Shown here: positions 18,853 through 29,267 of the stretch, in pieces
Numbering within the stretch: position 1 is the first letter of the stretch
How the letters are laid out: every line of letters starts with the position of its first letter
Source of the DNA: an uncultured Halomicronema sp.
GTDB taxonomy: Bacteria; Cyanobacteriota; Cyanobacteriia; Phormidesmidales; Phormidesmidaceae
Assembly (NCBI GenBank): GCA_937899725.1
Contig: CALCCA010000113.1
Location: 1-64,000, forward strand
Direction: 5' to 3'
DNA length: 64,000 bases
Made by a program: the position numbers and the translations under genes
The notes under the pieces: generated by a model
Database searches by the model: none
Told to the model about the DNA's origin: nothing
What the model saw: the letters and a program-made list of their open reading frames with translations, nothing else

Positions 18853-18855
18853 CCG

Positions 18856-19848
18856 ATGTTCGATTCCAGTTTTCGCCGCACCGTCATCTGGTTAGCGATG
18901 GGTGTCTTGCTAACGGGTTGTCAGTCTGGTGCCGAGGTGTCACCAGCAACGACTCCCAATCGCACCAGTCGCACCATTGAACATGCGATGGGCAGCGTCG
19001 AGGTACCGGTCTCTCCCCAACGGGTCGTTGTCCTCGATACGGCCCCCCTCGATGCGGCCCTAGCGCTAGGCGTTAAGCCCGTGGGCACCATTGTTTATCG
19101 CCAGTCCCCTGACTACTTGGGCGATCGCACCGAGGGGATTGAAATTATTGGCGATGGCAATAAGCCCAATCTAGAAGCCGTCTTAAACCTGCAGCCAGAC
19201 CTGATTCTCGGATCAAAAATTGGCGCTGGCGAACTCTATACCCAGCTCTCTCAAATTGCTCCAACTGTGCTGACAGAGGGGAGCGGGCGAGCCGGTGACT
19301 GGCCAGAAAACTTGCAGCTCTATGCCGAGGCCTTGGGCCAATCGACCGCAGCAGAGCAATTGTTAGCAGATTATCGACAACGCGTGCGGCAACTGCAAGC
19401 CGCCATCGATCAGCCACAGGCGTTGGAGATTTCGGTGGTGATCGTTCCTAAAGATATCGTTAGAGCATTCACAACGGGTAGCTTTGCGGGGTCGGTGCTG
19501 CAAGATATCGGTTTCTCTCGTCCCCCCGCTCAAGATGATCCCGACGGGTATGTCGCCCGATTATCGGCCGAGTCTTTAGAGGCGCTTGATGGCGATTATG
19601 TTTTTCTTATTTACTCAACCTATCGACCGGGGGGAACCTCAAAAGCAGCGTTTGTGACGCACCCAATTTGGTCGCAGCTGCAGGCCGTGCAGCAAGATCG
19701 CGTGTGTGAAGTTGACGGAGCCGTTTGGGTTGCCGGTCGCAGCATTCTGGCGGCCAAGCAGATTTTGACCGATATTGAAGCCTGTTTGACCCGTACCTCA
19801 CCTCAAATTAGGAACAGTGACGGTGCTGTCAATCTCAATACGCACTAG
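18856..19848 (+). CDS. FecB-type iron-siderophore binding lipoprotein 3
   Basis: Periplasmic binding protein family 2, 330 residues. Lipobox LLTGC near residue 22, signature HAMGSVEVPVSPQRVVVLD, and the PNLEAVLNLQPDLILG segment. Two Cys near the C-terminus (VCEVDGAVW and DIEACLT) are conserved in SBP4 and could form a disulfide. The gene starts 3 bases after the receptor stop, implying translational coupling. Confidence 0.92.
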   Translation: MFDSSFRRTVIWLAMGVLLTGCQSGAEVSPATTPNRTSRTIEHAMGSVEVPVSPQRVVVLDTAPLDAALALGVKPVGTIVYRQSPDYLGDRTEGIEIIGDGNKPNLEAVLNLQPDLILGSKIGAGELYTQLSQIAPTVLTEGSGRAGDWPENLQLYAEALGQSTAAEQLLADYRQRVRQLQAAIDQPQALEISVVIVPKDIVRAFTTGSFAGSVLQDIGFSRPPAQDDPDGYVARLSAESLEALDGDYVFLIYSTYRPGGTSKAAFVTHPIWSQLQAVQQDRVCEVDGAVWVAGRSILAAKQILTDIEACLTRTSPQIRNSDGAVNLNTH

Positions 19849-19852
19849 TTTA

Positions 19853-19885
19853 TTGAGAGTTAGTGTCAAGAGTGTCATAATGGGT
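19853..19885 (+). promoter_or_regulatory. Possible Fur-like box upstream of regulator 4
   Basis: ATTGAGAGTTAGTGTC with a following TGTCATAATGGG lies 25-55 bases before the ATG of regulator 4. It is a poor match to the Fur palindrome but stands at the same position as the better box before regulator 3. Confidence 0.3.
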
Positions 19886-19907
19886 CAATGCTAGATGGCG
19901 ATGCTTT

Positions 19908-20906
19908 ATGGTCAAGCTCCTGACCGGTCTCGAAATTAGCGGCATCCTGGCCGAGTGTCGGGCCAACGGCACGCTATCAGAATATTGTGAAGGGCCAGAA
20001 TCCTTTGTGAGAGCCCCCCAGTCTTTGGCTCGCGGGTACGGACGCAAGATTTGCCTGCGCCAGGGACTACATCTGAGCATTATGGATTTCCAAAAACGCC
20101 AGATTCATCAATATCAAATTCGGCAGCATTCACCATCGATGCCACTCACTTTGAGCTACTACCTGACGGGCGGTTGTCAGGTGAGCAACGATGGGCTCAA
20201 AACGACCTATGAAGAAGTAGCTGGCAAAAGTTACTTATATTGCGTGCCCAACACGGCTGAGCTCGAAAAGTATCCAGCCGAGCGTCGGATCTGCCGGATA
20301 CAAATTCAGATCTCACCAGAATTGCTTCAGGGCTTTAGCGATCGCCTGCACGAGTGGCCTACCGAGCTTAAACAAGCGATCGAGCAGCCCGAGAGGGCCT
20401 TATTTTGCCTGCCCAGCCGCATTACCCCCGCTCAGCAACAGGTGCTGCAGCAAATTTTAGAGTGGCCTTATCACGGGTTGACCCGACAGCTATATATCGA
20501 GGGTAAAGTTCTAGAGTTACTGGCGCTGCAGTTCAGTCAGTTCACCACAGGGCAACCAGAACACTCCAGCACTTTAAAGCCCCGCGATTTGGACCGCATT
20601 TATGAAGCGCGGGACATCCTCATTCAGAATCTGGACGCTCCCCCCTCACTCACTAATTTGTCGCGGCGAGTTCATCTCAATGAGAACAAGCTCAGTCAGG
20701 GGTTCCGTCAGGTCTTTAACGTGACCGTTTTTGGCTATCTGCATAACCACCGCATGGAGCAAGCGCGCCACCTGCTGCAAACCGACAGTCTCAATGTCCA
20801 AGAAATTGCCTGCCGGGTCGGGTACGCTAGCCGCAGCTCTTTTGTCGCTGCCTTTAAAAAGAAATTCAACATGTCCCCCAGTCACTACCTCAAGGAAATG
20901 AACTGA
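19908..20906 (+). CDS. AraC/PchR-type regulator of module 4
   Basis: AraC-family protein of 332 residues, closely related to regulator 3 along the whole length (shared YYLTGGCQVSNDGLKTTYEE). C-terminal double HTH with LNENKLSQGFRQVFNVTVFG and VGYASRSSFVAAFKKKF. Its receptor is likewise the closest relative of receptor 3 here, so modules 3 and 4 look like a duplicated pair. Probably controls the class II operator at 21091. Confidence 0.92.
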   Translation: MVKLLTGLEISGILAECRANGTLSEYCEGPESFVRAPQSLARGYGRKICLRQGLHLSIMDFQKRQIHQYQIRQHSPSMPLTLSYYLTGGCQVSNDGLKTTYEEVAGKSYLYCVPNTAELEKYPAERRICRIQIQISPELLQGFSDRLHEWPTELKQAIEQPERALFCLPSRITPAQQQVLQQILEWPYHGLTRQLYIEGKVLELLALQFSQFTTGQPEHSSTLKPRDLDRIYEARDILIQNLDAPPSLTNLSRRVHLNENKLSQGFRQVFNVTVFGYLHNHRMEQARHLLQTDSLNVQEIACRVGYASRSSFVAAFKKKFNMSPSHYLKEMN

Positions 20907-21090
20907 GAAAGCAGCTGGGAAATACGGGACCCGCCGGTGGCCATGGGTGAATGGGAAAAATCCAGGTTTCAGGTTCCAGGTTTTAGTTCAAGGCAAACCT
21001 CGGTACCGGTTACCCTGCACCGTACACCGATCTCCTTATGCGCCGTACACCCTGAATCAGCCGTCCACTTGAGCATCAAAATCACGGAAA

Positions 21091-21126
21091 ATCGCTCTCG
21101 AAGACAAAACGATTAGGCTCGAAGAC
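21091..21126 (+). promoter_or_regulatory. Class II tandem AraC operator upstream of receptor 4
   Basis: ATCGCTCTCGAAGAC (21091-21105) and ATTAGGCTCGAAGAC (21112-21126) repeat with a 21-base period and share the GAAGAC core with the operator before receptor 3. Confidence 0.55.
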
Positions 21127-21160
21127 AGTTTCGGCTTAACGCTGGCTAGCGCACCGCGTA

Positions 21161-21185
21161 GTATTGAGAACAATTGTTAATAATC
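21161..21185 (+). promoter_or_regulatory. Fur-like box upstream of receptor 4
   Basis: TATTGAGAACAATTGTTAAT (21162-21181) contains the near-palindrome AACAATTGTT and resembles the box upstream of receptor 3. It lies 35 bases after the AraC tandem and about 105 bases before the receptor ATG. Confidence 0.5.
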
Positions 21186-21289
21186 AATCGTTTGCCTGCT
21201 GTTGGGCTTGAGCACCGGCTCCGTTCTATCCGTTGCATCAGATGTCAGCCCACCCGGCTGCGGCAGGCACGGTTTAGGTGTGAGAAATC

Positions 21290-23971
21290 ATGACAACTCA
21301 GATTACGCTGGTTGGCTACAGTGCGTTAGCCAGTCTCATTTTGGCTGGAATCCATTATCCGGCTGAGGCCCAAGTTTCCACCTCGGCGGCCCCTCTAGAG
21401 GATGCCGAAACTGCGGTAACGGCTGAGATCGCCGATGGCGTACCCACGGTTGCCGCAGCGGCTCCCCTGCCTAGCGAAGCGAGCAGTGGAGCCGCTGCTC
21501 TACGCGACCAGCCGATTGACCAGCCGTCGGAACTGCCCCCCGCTGAGCACATCACCCAGGGGGAAGTCGCCGTCATTACCGATGTGCAAATTAGTGAAAC
21601 GCCTGACGGGCTCAGTCTGGTTTTAGTCTCTGAGCAGCCTTTATCAGCAGGCCCGGCCCAGATATCGGGCAATGCGGTGGTGACCGAAATCGCTAATGCC
21701 ACGCTAGAGCTGACGGATGAAGCCGCCGCCCAGCAGTTCGCCCCAGCTGAGGGCATCGCTCTAGTGCAGGTATCAACCCTACCGAATGGCAACGTGCAGG
21801 TGGCAATTACCGGAACGGATGCTCCGCCAGCAGCTGAGGTAACTGTCGATGCGGGTAATGTGGTCTTTACCGTGGTGCCGGGCGTTTCCGTAGCTCAAAC
21901 CGCAGACCCCGATACGATTCAAGTCGTGGTCACTGCCACCCGTACAGAGGAGGAAGTGATTGACTTGCCGCGATCGGTGACGGTGATCGAGCGCGAGGAA
22001 ATTGAGCAGCAGATAGAATTGACGAATAACCTGCCCGATATCTTAGGGAAGTTGGTCCCTGGCCTATCACCGCCGCCCCTGCAGGCCACAACCCGGGGCT
22101 TCACGCTGCGTGGTCGCAATGCCCTCATCCTGATTGACGGGGTGCCGCAGGGGGGGAACAGTGGTGGCTTGCGAGCGCTGAATGGCATTGCCCCTGAATT
22201 TATTGAACGAATTGAGGTGGTGCCAGGAGCGAGCGCTATTTTTGGCGATGGGGCTACGGGTGGGATTATCAATATCATTACCCGCGTCCCCATTGAAGAA
22301 GGGGCAATCTATGACCTGAGTGTGGGTACCCGCGTTGGCGTCACCGCCATCGAAGGCGATAGTTTTAGCTACAACTTTCGGGTTGGCGCTGCTGCTGCAG
22401 ACGGCCCAGTCGATGGTCGGTTTTCGTTTACCTATGATGTTGACAATGCTCGCTTTGATGCGGATGGCGATCGCATCCCGCCGACGGGGGCGGGTGAAAA
22501 TGACGAGCTAGGCTTGCTGGCCAAATTGGGCTATGACATCGATGAGCAGCAGCGGTTAGAGCTGACCTTCAGCTATTACCGCAGCGATCCGAATACTGAG
22601 TTCGCCACCGATCTCTCGATCTTTCAGATTCCGGGTACCCAAGTCGCCAGAGCCATCAGAGTCGGTAGTTTTGATTACGAGCGTGAGCCTCAAAGTACGA
22701 ATCAGTTCATTAACCTCACCTACCGCAACACTGATGTATTCGGGTCGCAAGTTGATGCCCAGATTTACTATAGCGATGAAGAATCTGCAGGCGCATTCCG
22801 CGATTTTCGCCTCAGAAATGCTGCCGACTTTTTCCCAGACATCTCTCAACAAGTTAGCGACATTTCGGAACTAGGGGCGCGTTTACAGATAGACACCCCG
22901 ATTGGCAACTCCGCCAGCGTGCTCTGGGGGGTCGATTATTCCCAAGAAGATAATGAGGTTGCCGTTTTGTTCGCCGACCCCAACGCACTGGATGCGAACC
23001 GAGAAGTGAATATCATTGATGAATTTTCCTTGTTTCCCCCCTATGAGTTGGAAAACTTAGGACTGTTTACCCAGGCGCGATGGGATATCACGGAGCAGTG
23101 GCAAATCAGCGGCGGCATACGCTACGACGACTTTGATTTTTCCGTCGATGATTATGCCCTTGCATTCCGATTTCCGCGCGAGCGAGAGGGCGGCAGCGGT
23201 GGTACCGATGGATTCTCTTTCAATGCTGGGCTGCTGTACAAACCCATTCCAGAAGTTGGTCTATTTGCCAACTTTTCCCAAGGCTTTTCGATTCCCAATC
23301 TGGGCTCGGTTTTTTCGGGTGCAACGACCACGTTTAGCCTGGAGGACGATTTGCTGCTGGAACCGCAAACGGTAGATAGTTTTGAGATTGGGGCGCGAGC
23401 AGAATTTGGCCAAGTGCAAGCCAGCATATCCGGGTTTTACAATGAGTCCGAACTGGGTAGTTTTATCCGGTTCAATCAAGAGACTGGAACCTCACAACTG
23501 TTGCGAGCACCGCAGCGTAACTATGGCTTAGAAGCCGCTGTTGACTGGCAGCCTAGCGATATCTGGCGGCTGGGCGGCTACTTTAGCTGGAGCGAGGGAG
23601 AAAGTGACAACGATGATGATGGGGAGTTTGAGGCGCTGGGCTCCCTCAACGTGCCGCCTTATCAGATCGGGCTCTATGTAGAAAACGACACCACGCCGAC
23701 CTGGAGCAATCGCTTGCAGATGTTGCTAGTGGGAGATCGCGATAGCGCGTTCGATGATGGAGTCGATGCCTTTGACATCGATAGCTATGTCACGCTGGAT
23801 TTCATCAGCAGCCTACAGTTGGGGCAAGGACGTTTGACCTTGGGCATTGAAAATCTGCTCAACACCGACTATCTGCCCCTCACCTCGCAAGAGCGTGTTG
23901 GCGGCTTTGAAGAACGGCGCTTTGCCGCACCAGGCACCACGGTCAGCTTGCGCTACTCAATCACCTTCTAA
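21290..23971 (+). CDS. TonB-dependent receptor 4 with AMIN domain, IutA/SchT-like
   Basis: Outer-membrane receptor of 893 residues, paralogous to receptor 3. Signal peptide ending near PAEAQVS, an Ala/Glu-rich linker, AMIN domain at about residues 95-205, TonB-box-like QVVVTATRTEEEV, plug (DLPRSVTVIEREEI, FGDGATGGIINIITR) and barrel ending in RYSITF. A negatively charged loop (SDNDDDGEFEAL) is shared with receptor 3. The ATG at 21290 follows GGTGTGAGAAATC. SBP4 begins 5 bases after the stop. Same substrate class as receptor 3 is likely, with specificity differing in extracellular loops. Confidence 0.92.
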   Translation: MTTQITLVGYSALASLILAGIHYPAEAQVSTSAAPLEDAETAVTAEIADGVPTVAAAAPLPSEASSGAAALRDQPIDQPSELPPAEHITQGEVAVITDVQISETPDGLSLVLVSEQPLSAGPAQISGNAVVTEIANATLELTDEAAAQQFAPAEGIALVQVSTLPNGNVQVAITGTDAPPAAEVTVDAGNVVFTVVPGVSVAQTADPDTIQVVVTATRTEEEVIDLPRSVTVIEREEIEQQIELTNNLPDILGKLVPGLSPPPLQATTRGFTLRGRNALILIDGVPQGGNSGGLRALNGIAPEFIERIEVVPGASAIFGDGATGGIINIITRVPIEEGAIYDLSVGTRVGVTAIEGDSFSYNFRVGAAAADGPVDGRFSFTYDVDNARFDADGDRIPPTGAGENDELGLLAKLGYDIDEQQRLELTFSYYRSDPNTEFATDLSIFQIPGTQVARAIRVGSFDYEREPQSTNQFINLTYRNTDVFGSQVDAQIYYSDEESAGAFRDFRLRNAADFFPDISQQVSDISELGARLQIDTPIGNSASVLWGVDYSQEDNEVAVLFADPNALDANREVNIIDEFSLFPPYELENLGLFTQARWDITEQWQISGGIRYDDFDFSVDDYALAFRFPREREGGSGGTDGFSFNAGLLYKPIPEVGLFANFSQGFSIPNLGSVFSGATTTFSLEDDLLLEPQTVDSFEIGARAEFGQVQASISGFYNESELGSFIRFNQETGTSQLLRAPQRNYGLEAAVDWQPSDIWRLGGYFSWSEGESDNDDDGEFEALGSLNVPPYQIGLYVENDTTPTWSNRLQMLLVGDRDSAFDDGVDAFDIDSYVTLDFISSLQLGQGRLTLGIENLLNTDYLPLTSQERVGGFEERRFAAPGTTVSLRYSITF

Positions 23972-23976
23972 TCAAG

Positions 23977-24924
23977 ATGACCTCCAGGATACTTTGCCCA
24001 GGTCTGGTTGGTTTGGCCCTATTGACGCTGCTCACGAGTTGCCAGCAGCTTCAGTCAGTGCCGCCAGAGACCGACAATACCGTGCCTACGCGATCCGTTG
24101 AGCATGCAATGGGCACGGCAGTCGTGCCCATTGCACCCGAGCGCGTCGTCGTGCTCGACTATGCGCCGCTGGATAGTGCTTTAGCTTTGGAAGTTGCGCC
24201 GATTGGTCGAATGACAATCCTGCCTTCCAGCCTCTATCCATCATCTGTCGAGACCATGCCGATAGTGGGAACCGGACGTCAGCCCGACTTAGAGACCATT
24301 TTGCAATTACAGCCAGATCTGATTCTGGGTAACAGGCGTAGCTCTGGCCAGATCTACTCAAAATTGGCGCAAATTGCCCCTACAGTTCTGACTCCAGACA
24401 ATGGTCGTGAGGGCGAGTGGCAAGACAATTTTCAGCTTTATGCGGAAGCGTTAGGAAAACCGGAACAGGCCGAGCAGCTTTTAGCGGATTATCAACAGCG
24501 CGTTAAAGCCGTGCAGGCGGCATTACCTCAAGCGCCAGAAGCGATCGCGGTCTCAGTTATTGCCCATTGGAGCGGGGGTATCGTGGCCTACAGTGCCGAC
24601 AGCTTTCCCGGTTCGGTGTTGAAGGACGTGGGTTTTGCCCGCAATCCGGCTCAGGATGCAGGAAAACACTACGGGATTCGGCTATCGCGGGAGGATTTGA
24701 CTCAAATAGATGGCGATGTCATATTTTTACTCCACAACTCCGGGTCAGAAGACAGTGTTGGCAGAGCAGAGTTTGTCAGCAATCCGCTGTGGTCGCAGCT
24801 AGATGCGGTGCAGCAGGGCATGGTGTGTGAAGTGGACAGCGCCAATTGGTCAGGGGGACGCAGCATTCTAGCAGCCAATCAGATTTTGACTGATGTGGAA
24901 GCGTGTCTCACAACCGCCAACTGA
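23977..24924 (+). CDS. FecB-type iron-siderophore binding lipoprotein 4
   Basis: Periplasmic binding protein family 2, 315 residues. Lipobox LLTSC near residue 22, signature HAMGTAVVPIAPERVVVLD, PDLETILQLQPDLILG segment. It shares with SBP3 the C-terminal Cys pair (VCEVDSANW, DVEACLT). Starts 5 bases after receptor 4. Confidence 0.92.
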   Translation: MTSRILCPGLVGLALLTLLTSCQQLQSVPPETDNTVPTRSVEHAMGTAVVPIAPERVVVLDYAPLDSALALEVAPIGRMTILPSSLYPSSVETMPIVGTGRQPDLETILQLQPDLILGNRRSSGQIYSKLAQIAPTVLTPDNGREGEWQDNFQLYAEALGKPEQAEQLLADYQQRVKAVQAALPQAPEAIAVSVIAHWSGGIVAYSADSFPGSVLKDVGFARNPAQDAGKHYGIRLSREDLTQIDGDVIFLLHNSGSEDSVGRAEFVSNPLWSQLDAVQQGMVCEVDSANWSGGRSILAANQILTDVEACLTTAN

Positions 24925-25029
24925 GATCAGGCGCGATCGCAGCTCGATGGCGGCCGATCCATCAAGGGACAGGTTGCTGAATCGATTTGCCGATCGGCAG
25001 AGGGGGCGGGCAAACGCCTCAGTCCGTCA

Positions 25030-25070
25030 TGATATAGTTTCTAATTAAGAATTAATATCATTTAGATGTC
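25030..25070 (+). promoter_or_regulatory. AT-rich promoter region before regulator 5
   Basis: TTTCTAATTAAGAATTAAT (25038-25056) is a short AT-rich palindromic stretch about 100 bases before the regulator 5 start. It is a weak candidate for a Fur box or the core promoter. Confidence 0.3.
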
Positions 25071-25154
25071 AGATTTAGTGGTGTCTGCGTTTAGCTCAGG
25101 AGCCACGCTTGCTTTCAAGGCGATCGCGGCAGACTGGCTCGGGAGTACAGCTCG

Positions 25155-26243
25155 ATGACGACTCGACTGCAGTTAAAAAATTGGACTGATTGGCTCTTGC
25201 CCAGTGATGCAGACTATACCCGGTTGTTACATGCGGATGTGTCTGACCACATTCAAGTCTGTCCGCCGCAGTTGGGGCACGGCTATTTGCAAAAAATCAC
25301 CTTGCGAGATGATCTGACCCTGGTGATTTTGGACTACACGCTCCACCAAAATGTGGTGGTGGACGCCGCCGGTGAGGGGGAGAGCCTTGAACTGACCTTC
25401 CATCTGGATAGTCGGACGCCCGGATACAGTTTTTTCTGTCCCGATTTTGGCCTGAGGGACTTAGCCGTGATGCCGACTCAACAGCGCTTTTTTAAAGTTG
25501 AGCTGTTCTTTAAACGCCCCACGCTCGCGCCCTACTATCAAACATTTTTAGAGCGATTGCCCGCCCAGACGTATGACACCGTCGAACACATCATTCAATC
25601 TCTGAGCCGGACTCCAGGGCGCATGGCCAGAACTCATGTGGCTGAAAAGTTAGACCACTTACAACAGGCTGCAACTGCCAACACTGTCTGCCGTTGGAGT
25701 CAAAGCTTGACAGATATGATCGGCCGGGAAGAGATCACCCTGAACCATGCCGTCCGCAGCCCCGTAACGCCCGCGATGAAGTCAGTGATCGGGCGGATCT
25801 TGAGTTGTCCTTACCAAGGTCGCACTCGCCGCGCCTATCTCGAACGTCAAGCGCTCAAGCTGACCGCCCTGCGCTTTGACGCGATGATTGCATCTCGCCA
25901 ACTGGCCGCCGACCGCGATTGCATTTATCAAGCAGCCGCCATTTTAAGACAAGAGTTTGCGCAGCCCCCGAGTATCGAAAAGCTGGCTCGTCAGGTTAGC
26001 ACCAATCGTTTCAAGCTCAATCAAGGGTTCCATGAGGTTTATGGAACGACCCCCTTTGGCTATCTACGAGACTGTCGCCTCTTGCATGCCCGCCGCTTGT
26101 TGATGACGTCAGGACTCTCCATTAGCCAAGTGGCAACTGCCGTCGGCTATACCTGCCGGAGCAAATTTGCCACGGCCTTTCGGCAGCAAATGGGTCTTAA
26201 TCCCAAAGCGTTTCAAATGCAGGCTTGGCGGTTAGTCAGCTAA
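25155..26243 (+). CDS. AraC/PchR-type regulator of module 5
   Basis: Intact AraC-family regulator of 362 residues and the best full-length template for the truncated regulator 1. N-terminal part with DWLLPSDADY, middle region, and C-terminal double HTH (GTTPFGYLRDCRLLHARRLL, VGYTCRSKFATAFRQQMGLN). It is followed by a class I operator and receptor 5. Because receptor 5 carries two stops while this gene is intact, it may now mainly serve other class I promoters such as those of modules 1 and 2 (inference). Confidence 0.92.
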   Translation: MTTRLQLKNWTDWLLPSDADYTRLLHADVSDHIQVCPPQLGHGYLQKITLRDDLTLVILDYTLHQNVVVDAAGEGESLELTFHLDSRTPGYSFFCPDFGLRDLAVMPTQQRFFKVELFFKRPTLAPYYQTFLERLPAQTYDTVEHIIQSLSRTPGRMARTHVAEKLDHLQQAATANTVCRWSQSLTDMIGREEITLNHAVRSPVTPAMKSVIGRILSCPYQGRTRRAYLERQALKLTALRFDAMIASRQLAADRDCIYQAAAILRQEFAQPPSIEKLARQVSTNRFKLNQGFHEVYGTTPFGYLRDCRLLHARRLLMTSGLSISQVATAVGYTCRSKFATAFRQQMGLNPKAFQMQAWRLVS

Positions 26244-26393
26244 GGTAGTCACGCCAAAATACCGTCCTAATTGCCGGGGGGAGAGCGCCTAAATCTGGAC
26301 CATAGGGGCGGCTGGTCTTGGAGGGGTGATTGGCATGCCGCGTCTTCAGTGCAGTGGGGGATTGGGCGACGATCGCCCCTAGCATCAGCCATT

Positions 26394-26430
26394 TGCGCTG
26401 ACAAAATGCGTTTGGGCACCAAAATCTCTA
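26394..26430 (+). promoter_or_regulatory. Class I AraC operator upstream of receptor 5
   Basis: The core AAATGCGTTTGGGCACCAAA and following ATCTCTA (26404-26430) matches the class I elements at 1096-1121 and 5178-5203. A partial upstream TTTGCGCTGACAAAA (26393) may be a second, weaker site. Confidence 0.55.
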
Positions 26431-26457
26431 CCCAGCGATTAGCAATTCCGATACCGT

Positions 26458-26480
26458 ACTTGAGAATGATTCGCTTCAAG
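26458..26480 (+). promoter_or_regulatory. Fur-like box upstream of receptor 5
   Basis: TGAGAATGATTCGCTTCAAG at 26461-26480 differs from the module 1 box (1151-1170) by a single base. The equal order of operator, Fur-like box, leader and receptor supports modules 1 and 5 being duplicates. Confidence 0.55.
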
Positions 26481-26560
26481 TCAAGCGATGGCTGGAGAAG
26501 ACGGCTAGAGCCTGATCTCCCCGCGCAACTGGGCTTGGAAACTGGTGTGTGAGGAAGCTG

Positions 26561-29200
26561 ATGGAAAACAGATGGCTGGGGTTGAAACTATCGCTCCTGT
26601 TAACTGCGGGTGGGCTAACCGGGATAGCAGAAGCCGCTGGGGCTCAATCGGCCTCTGAAGCTGGGGCACCCCAAATTCTGAAAGCGGCAGCAGCAAAGGC
26701 GTCGCCAGATAGCTTGGTGACGGGAACGGCGCTGTTCTCATTGGTGAATGAGGCGATCGCGTCCCCTCCCTCATCATCCCTAGCGCCAACTGACGACGCT
26801 GACAGGCTGGCCCAAACAGACTCAACACCGGTCGCCATCACCGATATTCAAATCGAGTCCACCGAGACTGGTTTGCAAATCGTGCTGACCACCGCCGAGG
26901 GCGAACTCGCCGCACCTGACACCTCGACCGTCTCGGGCAATGCTCTGATTCTCGAAATTCCTCATGCCACGCTGGTTCAGGCTGAATTTCAAGAATTTCA
27001 ACCCGCTGAGGGCATTGCGCTCATTCAGGCTTCGGAGTTGCCAGGAGATCGGGTCCGGCTGGTAATTACGGGGGCCGATGCTGCTCCTGTCGCTGAAGTT
27101 GATGCAGCAGCGACCGACCTCGTCTTGAACATTACGCCCGGTGTCGCGATCACCGGGGATGTCGCTGAAGACGCCATTCAAATTGGTGTGGTGGGTGCTG
27201 ACTCAGACGATTATGTTGTCCCCAATGCCACCACCGCCACCCGCACCGATACGCCCCTGCGAGACATTCCCCAATCGATTCAGGTCATTCCGCAAGCCGT
27301 ACTCGAAGATCAGTAAGCCATCCGCCTGAATGACGCGCTGCGCAATGCCAGTGGTGTGGTCGCGGGCTCTAATGATCCGCGTGGTCAACGTTTTACGATT
27401 CGCGGCTTCGACAGTGCTTCCGTGCTGCGCGATGGGTTTCGCCTGACCAATGGGGGCACAGGCAATATCGGCTTTCCCGAACTGGCCAACATCGAGCAAT
27501 TAGAGGTGTTGAAAGGTCCCGCTGCCATCCTGTTCGGTGCTCTAGAGCCCGGCGGCGTGATCAACCTCGTCAGCGAACAGCCCTTGAGTGACCCTTTTTA
27601 TGAGCTAAGTTTTCGCGGTGGCAATCGCGCGCTGGTCGAACCCGGTATTGATATATCCGGGCCCGTGACCGCAGACGGCCGGGTGCTCTATCGATTGAAC
27701 GCGCTCTATCGGCGAGAGGATTATTTTCGCGATTTCACTAATCCAGTAGAGCGGTTTTTCTTTGCCCCTATCGTCAGTATCGCCATTAACGAACAAACCG
27801 ATCTCACGTTTGAAGTGGAATACCGCGACGACGAACGGCCCAATGATTTTGGGTTAGTGGCGATCGGTGATGAGGTCGCTGATATCCCCTTTGATCGGGC
27901 GCTGAACGATCGCGATCAAACGGCCACGGCTGAGTTTGTTAGAGCCGGTTATCGGTTTGAGCATCGGTTTAACGACGACTGGAAACTCCGTAATGCTTTT
28001 TACTACACTCAATCTGACACCAGCGTCATCGTCGGGTTTGGGCCGGGTTTCAACGAAGCTGCTGGTACCATTTTTAGTATCCCCGTGCGGCTCAATCAGC
28101 CCACCGACTCATTTGAATTGCAAACCAACGTTGTCGGTGAATTTTCGACCGGCGCAATTAACCACACGCTGCTGGCGGGGGTTGACCTCAATCGTCGCCG
28201 CGACGACGGCACCGAAGCCCGTGGTGATTTGTCGATCATCAACGCGCTCAACATTTTTGACCCAGATTACGATAGCTTGGTGACGCCAGACTTCGAAACG
28301 GCCCCGGTAGTGTTGAGTTCTGATGGCAACACTGACAGTTTGGGCATTTATCTGCAAGACCAAATTACGCTGCTCGATAATCTCAAGCTGCTGGTGGGCC
28401 TACGCTACGATACTGTCGATCAAGAAAACTTTAATGCCAGCTTTCGCAACCCGGCGGGCGCTGAGATCACCCGCTTTGATGATGCGTTTAGTCCCCGAGT
28501 GGGCTTGGTTTATCAGCCCATTGAGGAAGTTTCTCTCTACACCAGCTACAGTCAATCGTTTGCGCCTAACTTTGGCAACACCGCTGATGGAGAGATCCTT
28601 GAACCTGAGCGCGGCGAGCAATTTGAGCTGGGCACTCGCGCCGAACTACTAGCGGGGCGACTCATCGCCAATCTGGCTTTGTTCAGTATTACGAAAGAAA
28701 ATGTCGCCACGACGGATCCTGATGAGCCGCTCTTTTCCGTGGCGATCTGAGAGCAACGCAGTCGCGGGGTCGAACTCGATGTGATTGGTGAAATTTTGCC
28801 AGGGTGGAATATCGTCGCCAACTATGCCTACACCGACACCGAAATTACCGAAGACAATGATGGGTTAGAGGGGAATCAACTATTTGGAGTCCCAGAGCAC
28901 AACGCCAACCTATGGACGACTTACGACATTCAAGCGGGACCACTCAGCGGCCTAGGGTTGGGAATCGGCGTCAACTTTGTCGGAGAACGCTTTGGTGATA
29001 ACGCTAACAGCTTCACACTAGATAGCTACTTTCTTACCAATGCCGCGATCTCCTACCAACGCGATAACTGGCAGGCCGGCCTCAATTTCCGCAACTTGTT
29101 TGATGTGAACTATATCGAAAGTGCTGAAAATAGCCGCACCGGCGAAATCAATCCGGGAGAAGGGTTCACTGTGGTGGGGTCAGTATCGGTTGAATTTTAA
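26561..29200 (+). pseudogene. TonB-dependent siderophore receptor 5, two in-frame stops
   Basis: AMIN-plug-barrel receptor of the FhuA/FecA class with the full length of the family (about 879 codons) but interrupted twice. TAA at 27314-27316 lies in the plug, after VLEDQ where paralogues read DQQ. TGA at 28748-28750 lies in the barrel, after FSVAI where paralogues have a Gly codon (IGEQ). All three segments are in one reading frame, so no indels have occurred and barrel features remain conserved to the terminal GSVSVEF. This suggests very recent inactivation, two sequencing errors, or recoding. Start ATG at 26561 (MENRWLGLKLSLLL) follows GTGTGTGAGG. SBP5 follows after 67 bases and is intact. 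Confidence 0.85.
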
Positions 29201-29267
29201 CCGGCTCAATACCGCTCATCAAGGCTAAATTTTCCTGCTCTACAGCTCACTTATCCCTACTTTCGCT

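Noticed and set aside
26561-29200. Three separate receptor fragments as independent genes
   Set aside because: All segments are in one frame and together make one complete AMIN-plug-barrel protein, so it is one gene with two stops.
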